A DNA stretch of 64,000 nucleotides, taken from the NCBI RefSeq assembly GCF_000685035.1, contig NZ_BAYB01000007.1:352619-416618 (forward strand), given 5' to 3'. Below are positions 1-7,802 of this stretch, one piece after another. Under the pieces are notes generated by a model. That model searched no databases, was not told the DNA's origin, and saw nothing but the letters and a program-made list of their open reading frames with translations. Both the position numbers and the translations under genes were made by a program. Position 1 is the stretch's first letter, and each line of letters starts with the position of its first letter. The stretch is from Paraburkholderia ferrariae NBRC 106233. Lineage in GTDB: Bacteria > Pseudomonadota > Gammaproteobacteria > Burkholderiales > Burkholderiaceae.

Positions 1-1
1 A

Positions 2-115
2 TTTTCCGCGGACATGTCGAACATTCAGGTGCAGGAGATCAAGCCTGAATTTTACGCGATGTCCTGCGCGGGCCACAGCTCAAATCGTGCCGCGTGCCGC
101 ACTGGAGGCGTTTAG
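2..115 (+). CDS. C-terminal end of an unidentified protein (partial)
   Basis: An open frame runs in from the left edge and stops at TAG 113-115. It would encode the last 37 residues of a protein, including the stretch AMSCAGHSSNR and ending in TGGV. About 70% of its codons end in G or C, weaker than the neighbours but compatible with a gene end. Its stop overlaps the TAA of the LacI gene on the other strand, so the two genes would converge. I do not recognise the family, and the fragment is too short to assign a role. Confidence 0.35.
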   Translation, partial: FSADMSNIQVQEIKPEFYAMSCAGHSSNRAACRTGGV

Positions 116-1125
116 TCCGCCCCCACCCGTGCCACCGACGCGCGCATCGTGACGCTCACCGGAAAGACCCGTTCGATCGGCCAATCGGTGCCGTAGCATT
201 GGTTGATGAGCCAGCGCACCGCGTTGCGCGTGAGCTCGGCCGTGGGAATATGGACCGAGGTGAGCGCGGGCGCCATGTAGGCAGCCGAATAGTCGTCGTC
301 GTAGCCGATCACCGAAACGTCGCGCGGCACCGCCATACCGGCCCGCTGCAGCCGCGCGAGCGCGCTCATGGCCATCGTGTCGTTCGCACAGAAGAGGCCC
401 GTAAAGCGCCGTTTCGTGTCGAGCAGCGTTTGCGCGGCCACATAGCCGCCCTCGGGCGAGAAGTCCGATTCGATGTGCGTTACCGTGTTTCGCGCGATGC
501 CGTGGCGCGCGAGCTCGGCAAAGAAACCTTCCAGACGTGCCACGTTGTCCGAAGACGAAGCCGGGCCGCCTATCACGGCGATCTCGCGATGCCCGTGTTC
601 GACGAGCGTGCGCGCGGCCAGTGCGCCGCCCTTCACGTGATCGGCGCAAAACGAGGCTTCGGGCAACTGGCCGAACGCACGATTCAGGAACGCCATGCGC
701 GGATGCAGGCCATGCAGCATCGCGAGGTCTTCGTCGCGCAGATCGTGGCTGATTACGACCACGCCGTCGCAATCGCGGCCTATCAGGAAGCGCACGGCCT
801 CGATCGCCTGCTCGCGCGGCGAAGCCTCGCCGCAGCCCGTCGCCACCACCACGTGACGGCGCACGGCTCGCAGTTCCGTGTCGGTTTCCTTGAGTATCGT
901 GCCGTAGTACGAACCAAAAAAAGTCGGCACGAAAATGCCGATGATGCCGAGCGACTGCGTGGCCATCGCGCGGCCGATCGACGATGGCCTGAAGCCCAGT
1001 TGCTCGATTGCGGCCTGCACGCGCGCCGCCGCCTCGGCCGATACCGGGCCCTTGCCCGAGATGGCTCGCGAGGCGGTGGAAAGACCCACGCCGGCCAGTG
1101 CTGCCACGTCTTTCAGGGTCGCCAA
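112..1125 (-). CDS. LacI-family transcriptional regulator of the beta-glucoside operon
   Basis: A 337-residue LacI/GalR-type repressor. An N-terminal helix-turn-helix (about residues 3-24, with GVGLSTASRAI) is followed by a periplasmic-binding-protein-like sugar sensor domain. I chose a TTG start at 1125 because GGAGAGGG lies 7 nt upstream and translation then begins exactly at the conserved TLKDVA. The longer open frame upstream has no homologous residues. It is the last gene of a cluster with an ABC sugar transporter and a beta-glucosidase on the same strand. The 18-bp palindrome at 6995-7012 is its likely operator, with a beta-glucoside or released sugar as inducer (inferred). Confidence 0.9.
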   Translation of the reverse strand: MATLKDVAALAGVGLSTASRAISGKGPVSAEAAARVQAAIEQLGFRPSSIGRAMATQSLGIIGIFVPTFFGSYYGTILKETDTELRAVRRHVVVATGCGEASPREQAIEAVRFLIGRDCDGVVVISHDLRDEDLAMLHGLHPRMAFLNRAFGQLPEASFCADHVKGGALAARTLVEHGHREIAVIGGPASSSDNVARLEGFFAELARHGIARNTVTHIESDFSPEGGYVAAQTLLDTKRRFTGLFCANDTMAMSALARLQRAGMAVPRDVSVIGYDDDYSAAYMAPALTSVHIPTAELTRNAVRWLINQCYGTDWPIERVFPVSVTMRASVARVGAD

Positions 1126-1202
1126 GTTGTGTCCCTCTCCGTTTGCACCAGTCGCCCTGGTTCGCGCTTTATGCCTGCGCGTGGTCAATGGCTTCGGCAC
1201 GC

Positions 1203-2306
1203 CTAAAGCCGCGTGCCGGTCTCCTCGTCGAAGAGCGAGACGTGCGCGTTCGCGAAGCTGAACGGCACGGGAGCGCCGCTCACGAGCGGCGTCTTGTCCT
1301 GATCGATCGATGCGATCTGCGTGCCATGATAATCGAGCCATAAAACACGGTGATTGCCCATCGGTTCGATCAGCGTGAGACGCGCCTGCCCGGCCGCGTC
1401 GCCATCGCGCGCGGCGCCGCTGTGCGCCGCGCGCACGTCCTCGGGCCGCACGCCCAGCACGCAGGGCCGCGCCAGATCGGGTGCGCCGCGCAACGCATAC
1501 TGCGTCACGTCCACGGCGAGATGCGGCGTGCGGAACCACAGCTTGCCCTCGTCGGCTTCAAGCGCGCCGCGCAACAGGTTCATCGGCGGCGTGCCGAGGA
1601 AGGTGGCAACGAACAGATTGTCGGGCCGCGCATAGACTTCGGCAGGCGTGCCGAACTGCTGGATCGCACCGCCCTTCATGACCGCCATGCGCGTGGCGAG
1701 GGTCATGGCCTCCACCTGGTCGTGCGTCACGTAGATCATCGTCGCGCCCAGGCGTTGATGCAGTTGCTTGAGCTCGCGGCGCAGCTCCGTGCGCAGCTTG
1801 GCGTCGAGATTCGAGAGCGGTTCGTCGAAGAGGAACACATCTGCCTCGCGCACCAGCGCCCGCCCGATCGCCACGCGCTGGCGCTGGCCGCCGGAAAGCT
1901 GGGCCGGCTTGCGCGAAAGCAGCGGACCGAGTTGCAGCATGTCGGCCGCGCGCTTCACGCGGCGCTCGATCTCCGCTTTCGGCGTGCCGTTGATACGCAG
2001 TGCGAAGGACAGATTGCGCTCGACGTTCATGGTCGGATAGAGCGCATAGGACTGGAACACGAGCGCCACGCCGCGGTCCTTGGGGTCGGCCCATGTCATG
2101 TCTTCGCCGCCGATCTCGATGCTGCCGTCGGCCACGTCGATCAGTCCCGCAATGCTGTGCAGGAGGGTCGATTTCCCGCAGCCCGAAGGGCCGAGCAGCA
2201 CCACGAATTCCCCGGCGCGCACGTCGAGATCGAGGTCGTCGATCACGGTATTGGCGCCCAGGTCGATGCGCAGGTTGCGCACCGCCACATTCGCAAGATT
2301 CGACAT
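1203..2306 (-). CDS. ugpC: Sugar ABC transporter ATP-binding protein (MalK/UgpC type)
   Basis: A 367-residue cytoplasmic ATPase that powers the sugar importer encoded just upstream. Visible motifs are Walker A GPSGCGKST (about 39-47), the signature LSGGQRQRVAIGRA, Walker B VFLFDEPLSNLD and the switch histidine in YVTHDQ. The C-terminal third, with GVRPEDV, is the OB-type regulatory domain of the MalK/UgpC group. It starts 4 nt downstream of the permease gene that precedes it, so the genes are probably translationally linked. Such ATPases can serve more than one importer, but here the operon supplies its own permeases and binding protein. Confidence 0.93.
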   Translation of the reverse strand: MSNLANVAVRNLRIDLGANTVIDDLDLDVRAGEFVVLLGPSGCGKSTLLHSIAGLIDVADGSIEIGGEDMTWADPKDRGVALVFQSYALYPTMNVERNLSFALRINGTPKAEIERRVKRAADMLQLGPLLSRKPAQLSGGQRQRVAIGRALVREADVFLFDEPLSNLDAKLRTELRRELKQLHQRLGATMIYVTHDQVEAMTLATRMAVMKGGAIQQFGTPAEVYARPDNLFVATFLGTPPMNLLRGALEADEGKLWFRTPHLAVDVTQYALRGAPDLARPCVLGVRPEDVRAAHSGAARDGDAAGQARLTLIEPMGNHRVLWLDYHGTQIASIDQDKTPLVSGAPVPFSFANAHVSLFDEETGTRL

Positions 2307-2310
2307 AGCT

Positions 2311-3237
2311 CTATCCCTTGACCGCGCCGGACGCGATGCCGCGCACGAACCAGCGTCCCGAAACGAAGTAGATCGCGAGCGGCACGAGCGACGTGAGGAG
2401 GGTAGCCGCCATGTTCACGTTGTAGAGGCGCTCACCCGTGGTCGTGTTGATGATGTTGTTCAGTTGCACCGTCATCGGCAGGTTCTTCGCACCGGCGAAT
2501 ACGAGGCCGAGTATGAAGTCGTTCCAGATACCCGTGACCTGCATGATGATCGCGACGACGACAATGGGCACCGACATCGGCAGCATCAACTGAAGGAAGA
2601 TGCGCCAGAAACCGCCTCCGTCGATGCGGGCCGCCTTGAAGAGTTCCTGCGGCAGCGAGGCGTAGTAGTTGCGAAACAGCAGCGTCATGACAGGCATGCC
2701 GAAAATCGTGTGGATCACGACGATGCCGGGCAGCGAGCTGAACAGATGCACGAAGGCCAGCACGCGCACGAGCGGATAGACCATCACCTGCACCGGAATG
2801 AACGCGCCCGCAAGCAGGATGGCGAACAGCGGCCCTGCCCCGCGCGGCCGCCAGAACGACAGGGCGTAGCCGTTCACGGCGCCCACGGCAATCGAGAAGA
2901 ACGTGCTGGGCACGACAATGCGCACGGAATTCCAGAAGCCCACGCGGATGCCGTTGCAGTCCAGCCCCGTGCAAGCCGAAGCCCAGGCGTCGCGCCACGG
3001 CGCCAGCGTGAAATGCACGGGGAGCGCGAGCAGGTTGCCAAGGCGAATCTCGGCCATCGGCTTCACCGAAGTCACGAGCATCACGTAGAGCGGCAAGAGG
3101 AAGAACAGCGCCGCCGTGAACAGAAACGCGTACACGCCGAGCCGCGCAGGCGTGAAGCGCGAGCGCCGCTTCGGGCGTGGCCCGGGGCGGCGCCGCGCGG
3201 GCGGCGCTGCGTCCAGCGTATCGGTGGGCGTGCTCAT
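2311..3237 (-). CDS. Carbohydrate ABC transporter permease (MalG-like)
   Basis: A 308-residue inner-membrane permease of the binding-protein-dependent type. A basic, proline-rich N-terminus (residues 10-30) precedes the first membrane segment at about 33-55. The cytoplasmic EAA loop that contacts the ATPase is at about 198-217 (ELFKAARIDGGGFWRIF). The ATG at 3237 overlaps the stop of the preceding permease as ATGA, which argues for this start over the longer open frame running to 4200. With its partner it forms the membrane channel of the sugar importer. Confidence 0.92.
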   Translation of the reverse strand: MSTPTDTLDAAPPARRRPGPRPKRRSRFTPARLGVYAFLFTAALFFLLPLYVMLVTSVKPMAEIRLGNLLALPVHFTLAPWRDAWASACTGLDCNGIRVGFWNSVRIVVPSTFFSIAVGAVNGYALSFWRPRGAGPLFAILLAGAFIPVQVMVYPLVRVLAFVHLFSSLPGIVVIHTIFGMPVMTLLFRNYYASLPQELFKAARIDGGGFWRIFLQLMLPMSVPIVVVAIIMQVTGIWNDFILGLVFAGAKNLPMTVQLNNIINTTTGERLYNVNMAATLLTSLVPLAIYFVSGRWFVRGIASGAVKG

Positions 3238-4169
3238 CGGCGGGCCTCCTTCATGGCGGCACGGCTGCGCGCATAGAAGAACGGCGCGAGGATCGCGAGC
3301 ACCGTGGCCAGCAGCACGATCGATGCCGCGGAAGCAAGCCCGATATTGGCGCGGTTGAAGAGGTAGTCCATGATGAACTTCGCGGGCACTTCGCTCGCCG
3401 TGCCGGGACCGCCCTGCGTCATCGCGACCACGGCGTCGTAGAGCTTCACCACCATCACGAAAAGCAGCACGACCGCGGTGGATAGCGACGTTTTCAGCAT
3501 CGGCACCACGATGCTCGAGTAGACGCGCCAGCGCGGAATGCCGTCGAGGCGCGCCGCCTTCCAGATTTCGTCGTCGATGCCGCGCAGCCCCGCGAGCATC
3601 AGCGCCATCACGAGGCCCGACGCCTGCCATACCGTTGCGATCACAAGCGTATAGATCGCGAAGCGTTGGGTGACGATCCAGTCGAAGCGCGCGTTCGCAA
3701 AGCCCAGATGCCGCAGCACGGCCTGCACGCCCAGTTCGGGGTTGAGGATCCATTGCCACACGAGCCCGGTGGCCACGAACGACATCGCATACGGATACAG
3801 GAACACCGTGCGCAGCGCCCCTTCGGCCGCAACGCGCTGGTCGATGAAGATCGCGAGCAGAAGCCCGATCACGAGGCAGGCGACGATAAAGCACACGCCA
3901 TAGATCACGAGATTTTGCAGCGAGACGATCCAGCGGTCGTTCTCGAAGAGACGCACGTATTGCGTCACGCCCGCGTAGGTATTGGTGGGCAGCGAGCGCG
4001 AAAAGCTCATCGAAACGCGCGCCGTCCAGAGTATCGTGCCGAGGTACGCGAACACGACCGTTGCGGCCATCGGCAGGAGCGCAATCCACGCGGCGAGCGA
4101 AAGGCGGCGGCGCCCGGGCGAAAGCGGCTTCGCCTGACGCCGCGCGGAGTGCAGCTTGAGGGCGTACAT
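3234..4169 (-). CDS. Carbohydrate ABC transporter permease (MalF/UgpA-like)
   Basis: A 311-residue inner-membrane permease, partner of the gene at 2311-3237. The first hydrophobic helix is at about 28-48, and an EAA loop is at about 199-220 (IDDEIWKAARLDGIPRW). The gene lies 8 nt downstream of the binding-protein gene and overlaps the next permease by 4 nt (ATGA), so the whole set reads as one transcript. The family imports mono- and oligosaccharides. Substrate cannot be read from the sequence, but the adjacent beta-glucosidase points to beta-glucosides or glucose. Confidence 0.92.
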   Translation of the reverse strand: MYALKLHSARRQAKPLSPGRRRLSLAAWIALLPMAATVVFAYLGTILWTARVSMSFSRSLPTNTYAGVTQYVRLFENDRWIVSLQNLVIYGVCFIVACLVIGLLLAIFIDQRVAAEGALRTVFLYPYAMSFVATGLVWQWILNPELGVQAVLRHLGFANARFDWIVTQRFAIYTLVIATVWQASGLVMALMLAGLRGIDDEIWKAARLDGIPRWRVYSSIVVPMLKTSLSTAVVLLFVMVVKLYDAVVAMTQGGPGTASEVPAKFIMDYLFNRANIGLASAASIVLLATVLAILAPFFYARSRAAMKEARR

Positions 4170-4177
4170 GGGCCCGC

Positions 4178-5419
4178 CTAGCTCTTGATTGCCGTGGCAA
4201 AGGCCTTCTGCGCGTCTTCGGCCGACTGGTTCTTGTTCCAGAAGTTCGTGATGACGTCCTGCAGCGCGCCCTGCACGTCAGGCGAAATCAGCATTTCCGG
4301 GTTGGGCAGCTGCCGCGACTTGTCTTTCATGATCGTCATGCCCTCCTTCGCGCAGATATCGAAGCCCGCGGGATCGACGTCCGGGCGAATCGGAATGGCA
4401 CCCTTGCGCTGGTTGAAGGCCGCCTGCGCGGGCGGCGAGGTCATCACCGTCGCCAGCAACTGCTGTGCCTTGATCTGCTCCGGATTGTCGGTCTTCGGGA
4501 ACACGAACACATCGCCCGCCACCATATAGGGCGACTTCGGACCGAAGCCCGGGAAGCAGCCGAAGTCCTTGCCCGCCACCTGCTTCGCCGCCGAGAACTC
4601 GCCCTTCGCCCAGTCGCCCATGATCTGCATGCCGGCCTTGCCCGTAATCACGAGTGCCGTCGCGTCGTTCCAGTTGCGCCCGGGCGAGCCGGGATCGACG
4701 TAGTTGTGCAGGCGCTTGAACGTGACCAGCACGTTGCGGAAGGCCGGCGAATTGACCGCGTTGACGTCGCGGTCGCGATAGACCTTCATGTACAGGTCGC
4801 GGTCCATGTCGGCGAAGACCGCGTCGAAGGTGATCTTCTCCTGCCACGGCTGGCCGCCCAGCGCGAGCGGAATCAGGCCGGCCGCCTTGAGTTTGTCGAG
4901 GTCGGCGAAGAGTTCGTCGAAGGTCTGCGGCTCACCCTTGATCCCGGCCTTCGCGAAAGCCGGCTTCGAGTAGAAGAACCAGTCCTGCATGTGAATATCG
5001 ACGGGGGCCGCGTAGAAGTGCCCGTTGACCTTGATGGCCGTGAGAATCGACTCGGGGAAAATGCCGTTCCAGTTTTCCTTCGCCGCAACCGTATCGACAT
5101 TATTCAGGAGGCCCTGGTCGATGAGGTCGTGAAACTGCTTCGAGGTATTGAACTGCGCGGCGGTGGGCGGATCGCCGCCCACGATGCGGTTGATCGCCGT
5201 GGAGCGCGCCTGGTCGGCACCCGCAATGGCATTGTCGACCCACTGGCCGCCCGCCTGGTCGTAGGCGAGCGCGAACTGCTTGATGGCGGCCGATTCGCCG
5301 CCCGAGGTCCACCAGTGAATCACGTTGGCCTTCAAGGGGGCATCGGCGTGGGCCGCCATTGCGCCGGCCAGCGTCAGCGCGGCGACGACACCGCGCAGGA
5401 CAGGTACGTTCTGCTTCAT
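4178..5419 (-). CDS. Sugar-binding periplasmic protein (GtsA/MalE type)
   Basis: A 413-residue solute-binding protein. The start at 5419 has GGAGGA 6 nt upstream and opens a classical Sec signal peptide, cleaved near residue 25 (AHA/DA). The mature protein begins with VIHWWTSGGE, typical of family 1 binding proteins for glucose, mannose and oligosaccharides. It captures sugar in the periplasm for the two permeases that follow. It resembles GtsA-type glucose-binding proteins; the linked family 1 glycosidase suggests that a beta-glucoside such as cellobiose is also possible. Confidence 0.92.
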   Translation of the reverse strand: MKQNVPVLRGVVAALTLAGAMAAHADAPLKANVIHWWTSGGESAAIKQFALAYDQAGGQWVDNAIAGADQARSTAINRIVGGDPPTAAQFNTSKQFHDLIDQGLLNNVDTVAAKENWNGIFPESILTAIKVNGHFYAAPVDIHMQDWFFYSKPAFAKAGIKGEPQTFDELFADLDKLKAAGLIPLALGGQPWQEKITFDAVFADMDRDLYMKVYRDRDVNAVNSPAFRNVLVTFKRLHNYVDPGSPGRNWNDATALVITGKAGMQIMGDWAKGEFSAAKQVAGKDFGCFPGFGPKSPYMVAGDVFVFPKTDNPEQIKAQQLLATVMTSPPAQAAFNQRKGAIPIRPDVDPAGFDICAKEGMTIMKDKSRQLPNPEMLISPDVQGALQDVITNFWNKNQSAEDAQKAFATAIKS

Positions 5420-5477
5420 TGCGTCTCCTCCGGTCATTCCGGGTTGTTCTGCATGAACCAACACTACGTTGCCGCTG

Positions 5478-5498
5478 CGAGGCGCGTTGCACGCCTCG
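5478..5498 (-). other. Intercistronic hairpin between beta-glucosidase and binding-protein genes
   Basis: CGAGGCG and CGCCTCG form a 7-bp stem with a 7-nt loop in the 105-nt gap inside the operon. No T-run follows, so it is not a standard terminator. In sugar operons such hairpins can stabilise the mRNA end before the highly expressed binding-protein gene. That role is inferred. Confidence 0.3.
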
Positions 5499-5524
5499 GC
5501 ACAGGCGGGTGCGGCGCGCGGGTG

Positions 5525-6937
5525 TCAGGCCGCGCCGCGCTCGCGCCGGCTCGCGATGAAACGCGCGAGCCGTTCGGCGCTGCGCTTGGGCGTGCGCCGC
5601 TGCGTGTCGTAATCGACATGCACGACGCCGAAGCGCCGCTCATAGCCAAACGCCCATTCGAAATTGTCGAGCAGCGACCAGACGAAATAGCCGCGCACGT
5701 CCACGCCCGCCTTGATCGCCGCGTCCACGGCGGCGAGATGGCGCTTCAGAAACGCGATGCGCTGGCGGTCGTCCACCTCGCCGTCGATCACGCGGTCATT
5801 CGACGCCATGCCGTTTTCGGTGATGTAGAGGGGCGGCAGGTCCGGGTACTCGCGATGAAAGCCAATGAGCAGATCGCGCAGGCCGTCGGGATACACCTCC
5901 CAGCCCATCTGCGTACGCTCCACGCCCTCCAGCGGCACCTCGACGAAACCGTGCCCGCCGTCGCTCTTCACATTGGTACGAAAATAGTAGTTGATGCCGA
6001 GGAAATCGAGCGGCGCGGCAATCGTGCGCAGATCGCCCTCCAGCACGAGCGGCTCGGTGCCCGGCCAAAGCTCGAACAGGTCCTGCGGATACTCGCCCTT
6101 GAGAAGCGGATCGAGAATCCAGGCGTTGTGCTGCACCTCGAACAGATGCGCGGCGCGCACGTCGGCAGCCGACGACGAATCCGGCGTGCCGCGGCCCACG
6201 TTCGCGACGATGCCCTTGGCCGAGCCCGGATCGTTCGCGCGCAGCACGGGAATCGCCAGACCGTGTGCGAGCAGCAGATGGTGCATCGCCTGGGTGGCGT
6301 AGCGTCCGTTGGCGAGCCCCGGCGCGTGATGGCCGTTGCCATAGCCGAGATAGGCGGAACACCACGGTTCGTTGAGCGTCATCCAGCCATCGACGAGACC
6401 GTGAAGCTCGCGGCTCATGAGGTCGGCGTAGTCGGCGAAGCGATAGGCCGTGTCGCGGTTGAGCCAGCCGCCGCGGTCTTCCAGGTGCTGCGGCAGGTCC
6501 CAGTGATAGAGCGTGGCGAAGGTGCGGATGCCCTTCTCTTTGAGGCGCTCCAGCAGATTGCGGTAGAACGCGATGCCCTTGGCGTTCGGGCGCCCCGCGG
6601 CGTCCATCACGCGCGGCCATGCAATCGAAAAGCGATAGGCCTCGAAATTCAGGCTCGCCAGCAAGTCGAGATCGCTCGCCCAGCGGTGGTAGTGGTCGCA
6701 GGCTACGGCGCCCGTGTCGCCCGCGAGCACTTTGCCCGGCGTTGCGCTGAAGGTGTCCCAGATCGATGCGAGCCGTCCGTCTTCGTGAACGGCGCCTTCG
6801 ATCTGGTAAGAGGCGGTGGCCGCGCCGAGCAGAAAGTCGCGGCGCCAGAGCGATGAGTCCTGGGGCGGCGTGAACGGGTCGTCGTCGAGCGTGGCTTGGG
6901 CGGCGGAGTGCGGCGAGGCTGCGGTGTCGTAAGTCAC
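5525..6937 (-). CDS. Beta-glucosidase, glycoside hydrolase family 1
   Basis: A 470-residue retaining beta-glucosidase of GH1. The acid/base glutamate is in TLNEPW (E190) and the nucleophile in YITENG (E374). FLLGAATASYQIEGA near residue 36 is the family N-terminal signature. I place the start at a GTG at 6937, preceded by AGGAG at 5 nt spacing; the longer frame upstream runs into the operator and promoter. There is no signal peptide, so substrate must be imported first, which fits the ABC importer downstream. It is the first gene of the operon and is probably repressed by the LacI-type protein encoded at its end. Confidence 0.93.
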   Translation of the reverse strand: MTYDTAASPHSAAQATLDDDPFTPPQDSSLWRRDFLLGAATASYQIEGAVHEDGRLASIWDTFSATPGKVLAGDTGAVACDHYHRWASDLDLLASLNFEAYRFSIAWPRVMDAAGRPNAKGIAFYRNLLERLKEKGIRTFATLYHWDLPQHLEDRGGWLNRDTAYRFADYADLMSRELHGLVDGWMTLNEPWCSAYLGYGNGHHAPGLANGRYATQAMHHLLLAHGLAIPVLRANDPGSAKGIVANVGRGTPDSSSAADVRAAHLFEVQHNAWILDPLLKGEYPQDLFELWPGTEPLVLEGDLRTIAAPLDFLGINYYFRTNVKSDGGHGFVEVPLEGVERTQMGWEVYPDGLRDLLIGFHREYPDLPPLYITENGMASNDRVIDGEVDDRQRIAFLKRHLAAVDAAIKAGVDVRGYFVWSLLDNFEWAFGYERRFGVVHVDYDTQRRTPKRSAERLARFIASRRERGAA

Positions 6938-6994
6938 GGGAGCTCCTGCGCGAATGAGGTATCCGGGGCACATGCGGGGTGCCGGACCCGGATG

Positions 6995-7012
6995 AGTGGA
7001 AGCGCTTCCACT
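6995..7012. promoter_or_regulatory. LacI-family operator of the beta-glucoside operon
   Basis: AGTGGAAGCGCTTCCACT is a perfect 18-bp palindrome with the central GC step common in LacI/GalR operators. It begins a few bases downstream of the predicted transcription start of the leftward operon, the classic position for repression, and ends 57 nt before the beta-glucosidase GTG. Confidence 0.85.
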
Positions 7013-7024
7013 GGCTTCTGGCGC

Positions 7025-7054
7025 ACGATAGCAGTCGCGAAATCGGCTGGACAA
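7025..7054 (-). promoter_or_regulatory. Sigma-70-type promoter of the beta-glucoside operon
   Basis: On the minus strand TTGTCC (7054-7049) and TATCGT (7030-7025) are separated by 18 bp. Transcription would start near 7018, so the operator at 7012-6995 covers the first transcribed bases. Confidence 0.55.
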
Positions 7055-7154
7055 TCAGGGTTTGTCTGGGGGTATCGAGTGAAAGGCGATTGAATGGAGC
7101 GGGTGAACGGAGCGCGCCTGCTATAGTCCTTGCTCCCTCGCGTTTATCCCCCTG

Positions 7155-7182
7155 CCTGCGACCTGCAACCTGCAACCTGCGA
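7155..7182 (+). repeat. Four tandem copies of a 7-bp repeat before a start codon
   Basis: Four head-to-tail CCTGCRA units (A or G at position 6) end 4 nt before the ATG at 7187. The repeat occupies the place where a Shine-Dalgarno sequence would normally lie, and no such sequence is visible. Confidence 0.7.
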
Positions 7183-7186
7183 CCGA

Positions 7187-7762
7187 ATGAACCACACGCT
7201 GGAGTTGGAGCACGATCTCGTGCGGATCGTACAAAGGAATCGATGGAATACGCGGATTCTGGAGCGCGCGCCGGCGCTTGGCTGCGAAGACTGGTGGCTG
7301 ACCGCAGGTTGCGTCGCGCAGTCGGTATGGAACCAGGCTTGCGGGCGGGATGTTCACGCAGGCATTCAGGACTACGATTTGTTTTACTACGACCCGGATA
7401 CCTCCTGGGAAGCGGAAGATGCCGTGATCGTCAAAGCGAAAAGCCTGTTTGCCGATCTTCCTGTCGAGGTTCAGGTTCGCAACCAGGCCCGCGTTCCTCT
7501 CTGGTACGAGGAGAAGTTTGGCATTCCATTCGGCGCCGTGACCTGCGCTACGGATGGAATCGAGCGGTTTCCGTGTGCAACGGTTGCCGTCGGCGTGCGG
7601 CGTCGAGGTGACGGTTTTGAGGTCTATGCGCCGTTCGGCTTGCAGGATCTCTTTGACGGGCATCTGAGACCCAACAGGCGACTACCCATACCGCACGTGT
7701 ACCTGGAGAAAACCGCCCGCTGGCAACGCGAGTGGCCGCACCTCGTGCGGGAACCCTGGTAG
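7187..7762 (+). CDS. Nucleotidyltransferase-family protein (NTP_transf_6-like)
   Basis: A 191-residue protein matching the small nucleotidyltransferase-like family once called DUF925. It has a conserved WWLTAGCVAQSVWN block and a D-Y-D motif in IQDYDLFYYD (an acidic pair as used for metal binding), and a C-terminal block GLQDLFDGHLRPN. Substrate and role are not established for this family. The ATG at 7187 is chosen because homologous residues begin there, although a tandem repeat replaces the ribosome-binding site. It is a single gene, convergent with the SulP transporter. Confidence 0.85.
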   Translation: MNHTLELEHDLVRIVQRNRWNTRILERAPALGCEDWWLTAGCVAQSVWNQACGRDVHAGIQDYDLFYYDPDTSWEAEDAVIVKAKSLFADLPVEVQVRNQARVPLWYEEKFGIPFGAVTCATDGIERFPCATVAVGVRRRGDGFEVYAPFGLQDLFDGHLRPNRRLPIPHVYLEKTARWQREWPHLVREPW

Positions 7763-7795
7763 GGGCAAGGCAGGATGCCCGCCGGCATTGCCCCT
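7761..7795. terminator. Shared hairpin between convergent genes
   Basis: AGGGGCAA and TTGCCCCT pair across a 19-nt loop that can itself fold, between the stop codons of the nucleotidyltransferase-like gene and sulP. No strong T-run follows on either side, so termination is plausible but not certain. Confidence 0.4.
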
Positions 7796-7802
7796 TACTT
7801 GT

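Noticed and set aside
4706..6856. A 716-codon open frame opposite the binding-protein and beta-glucosidase genes
   Set aside because: Same cause. The composition is Arg/His/Glu-rich with no family match, while the opposite strand carries clear catalytic motifs.
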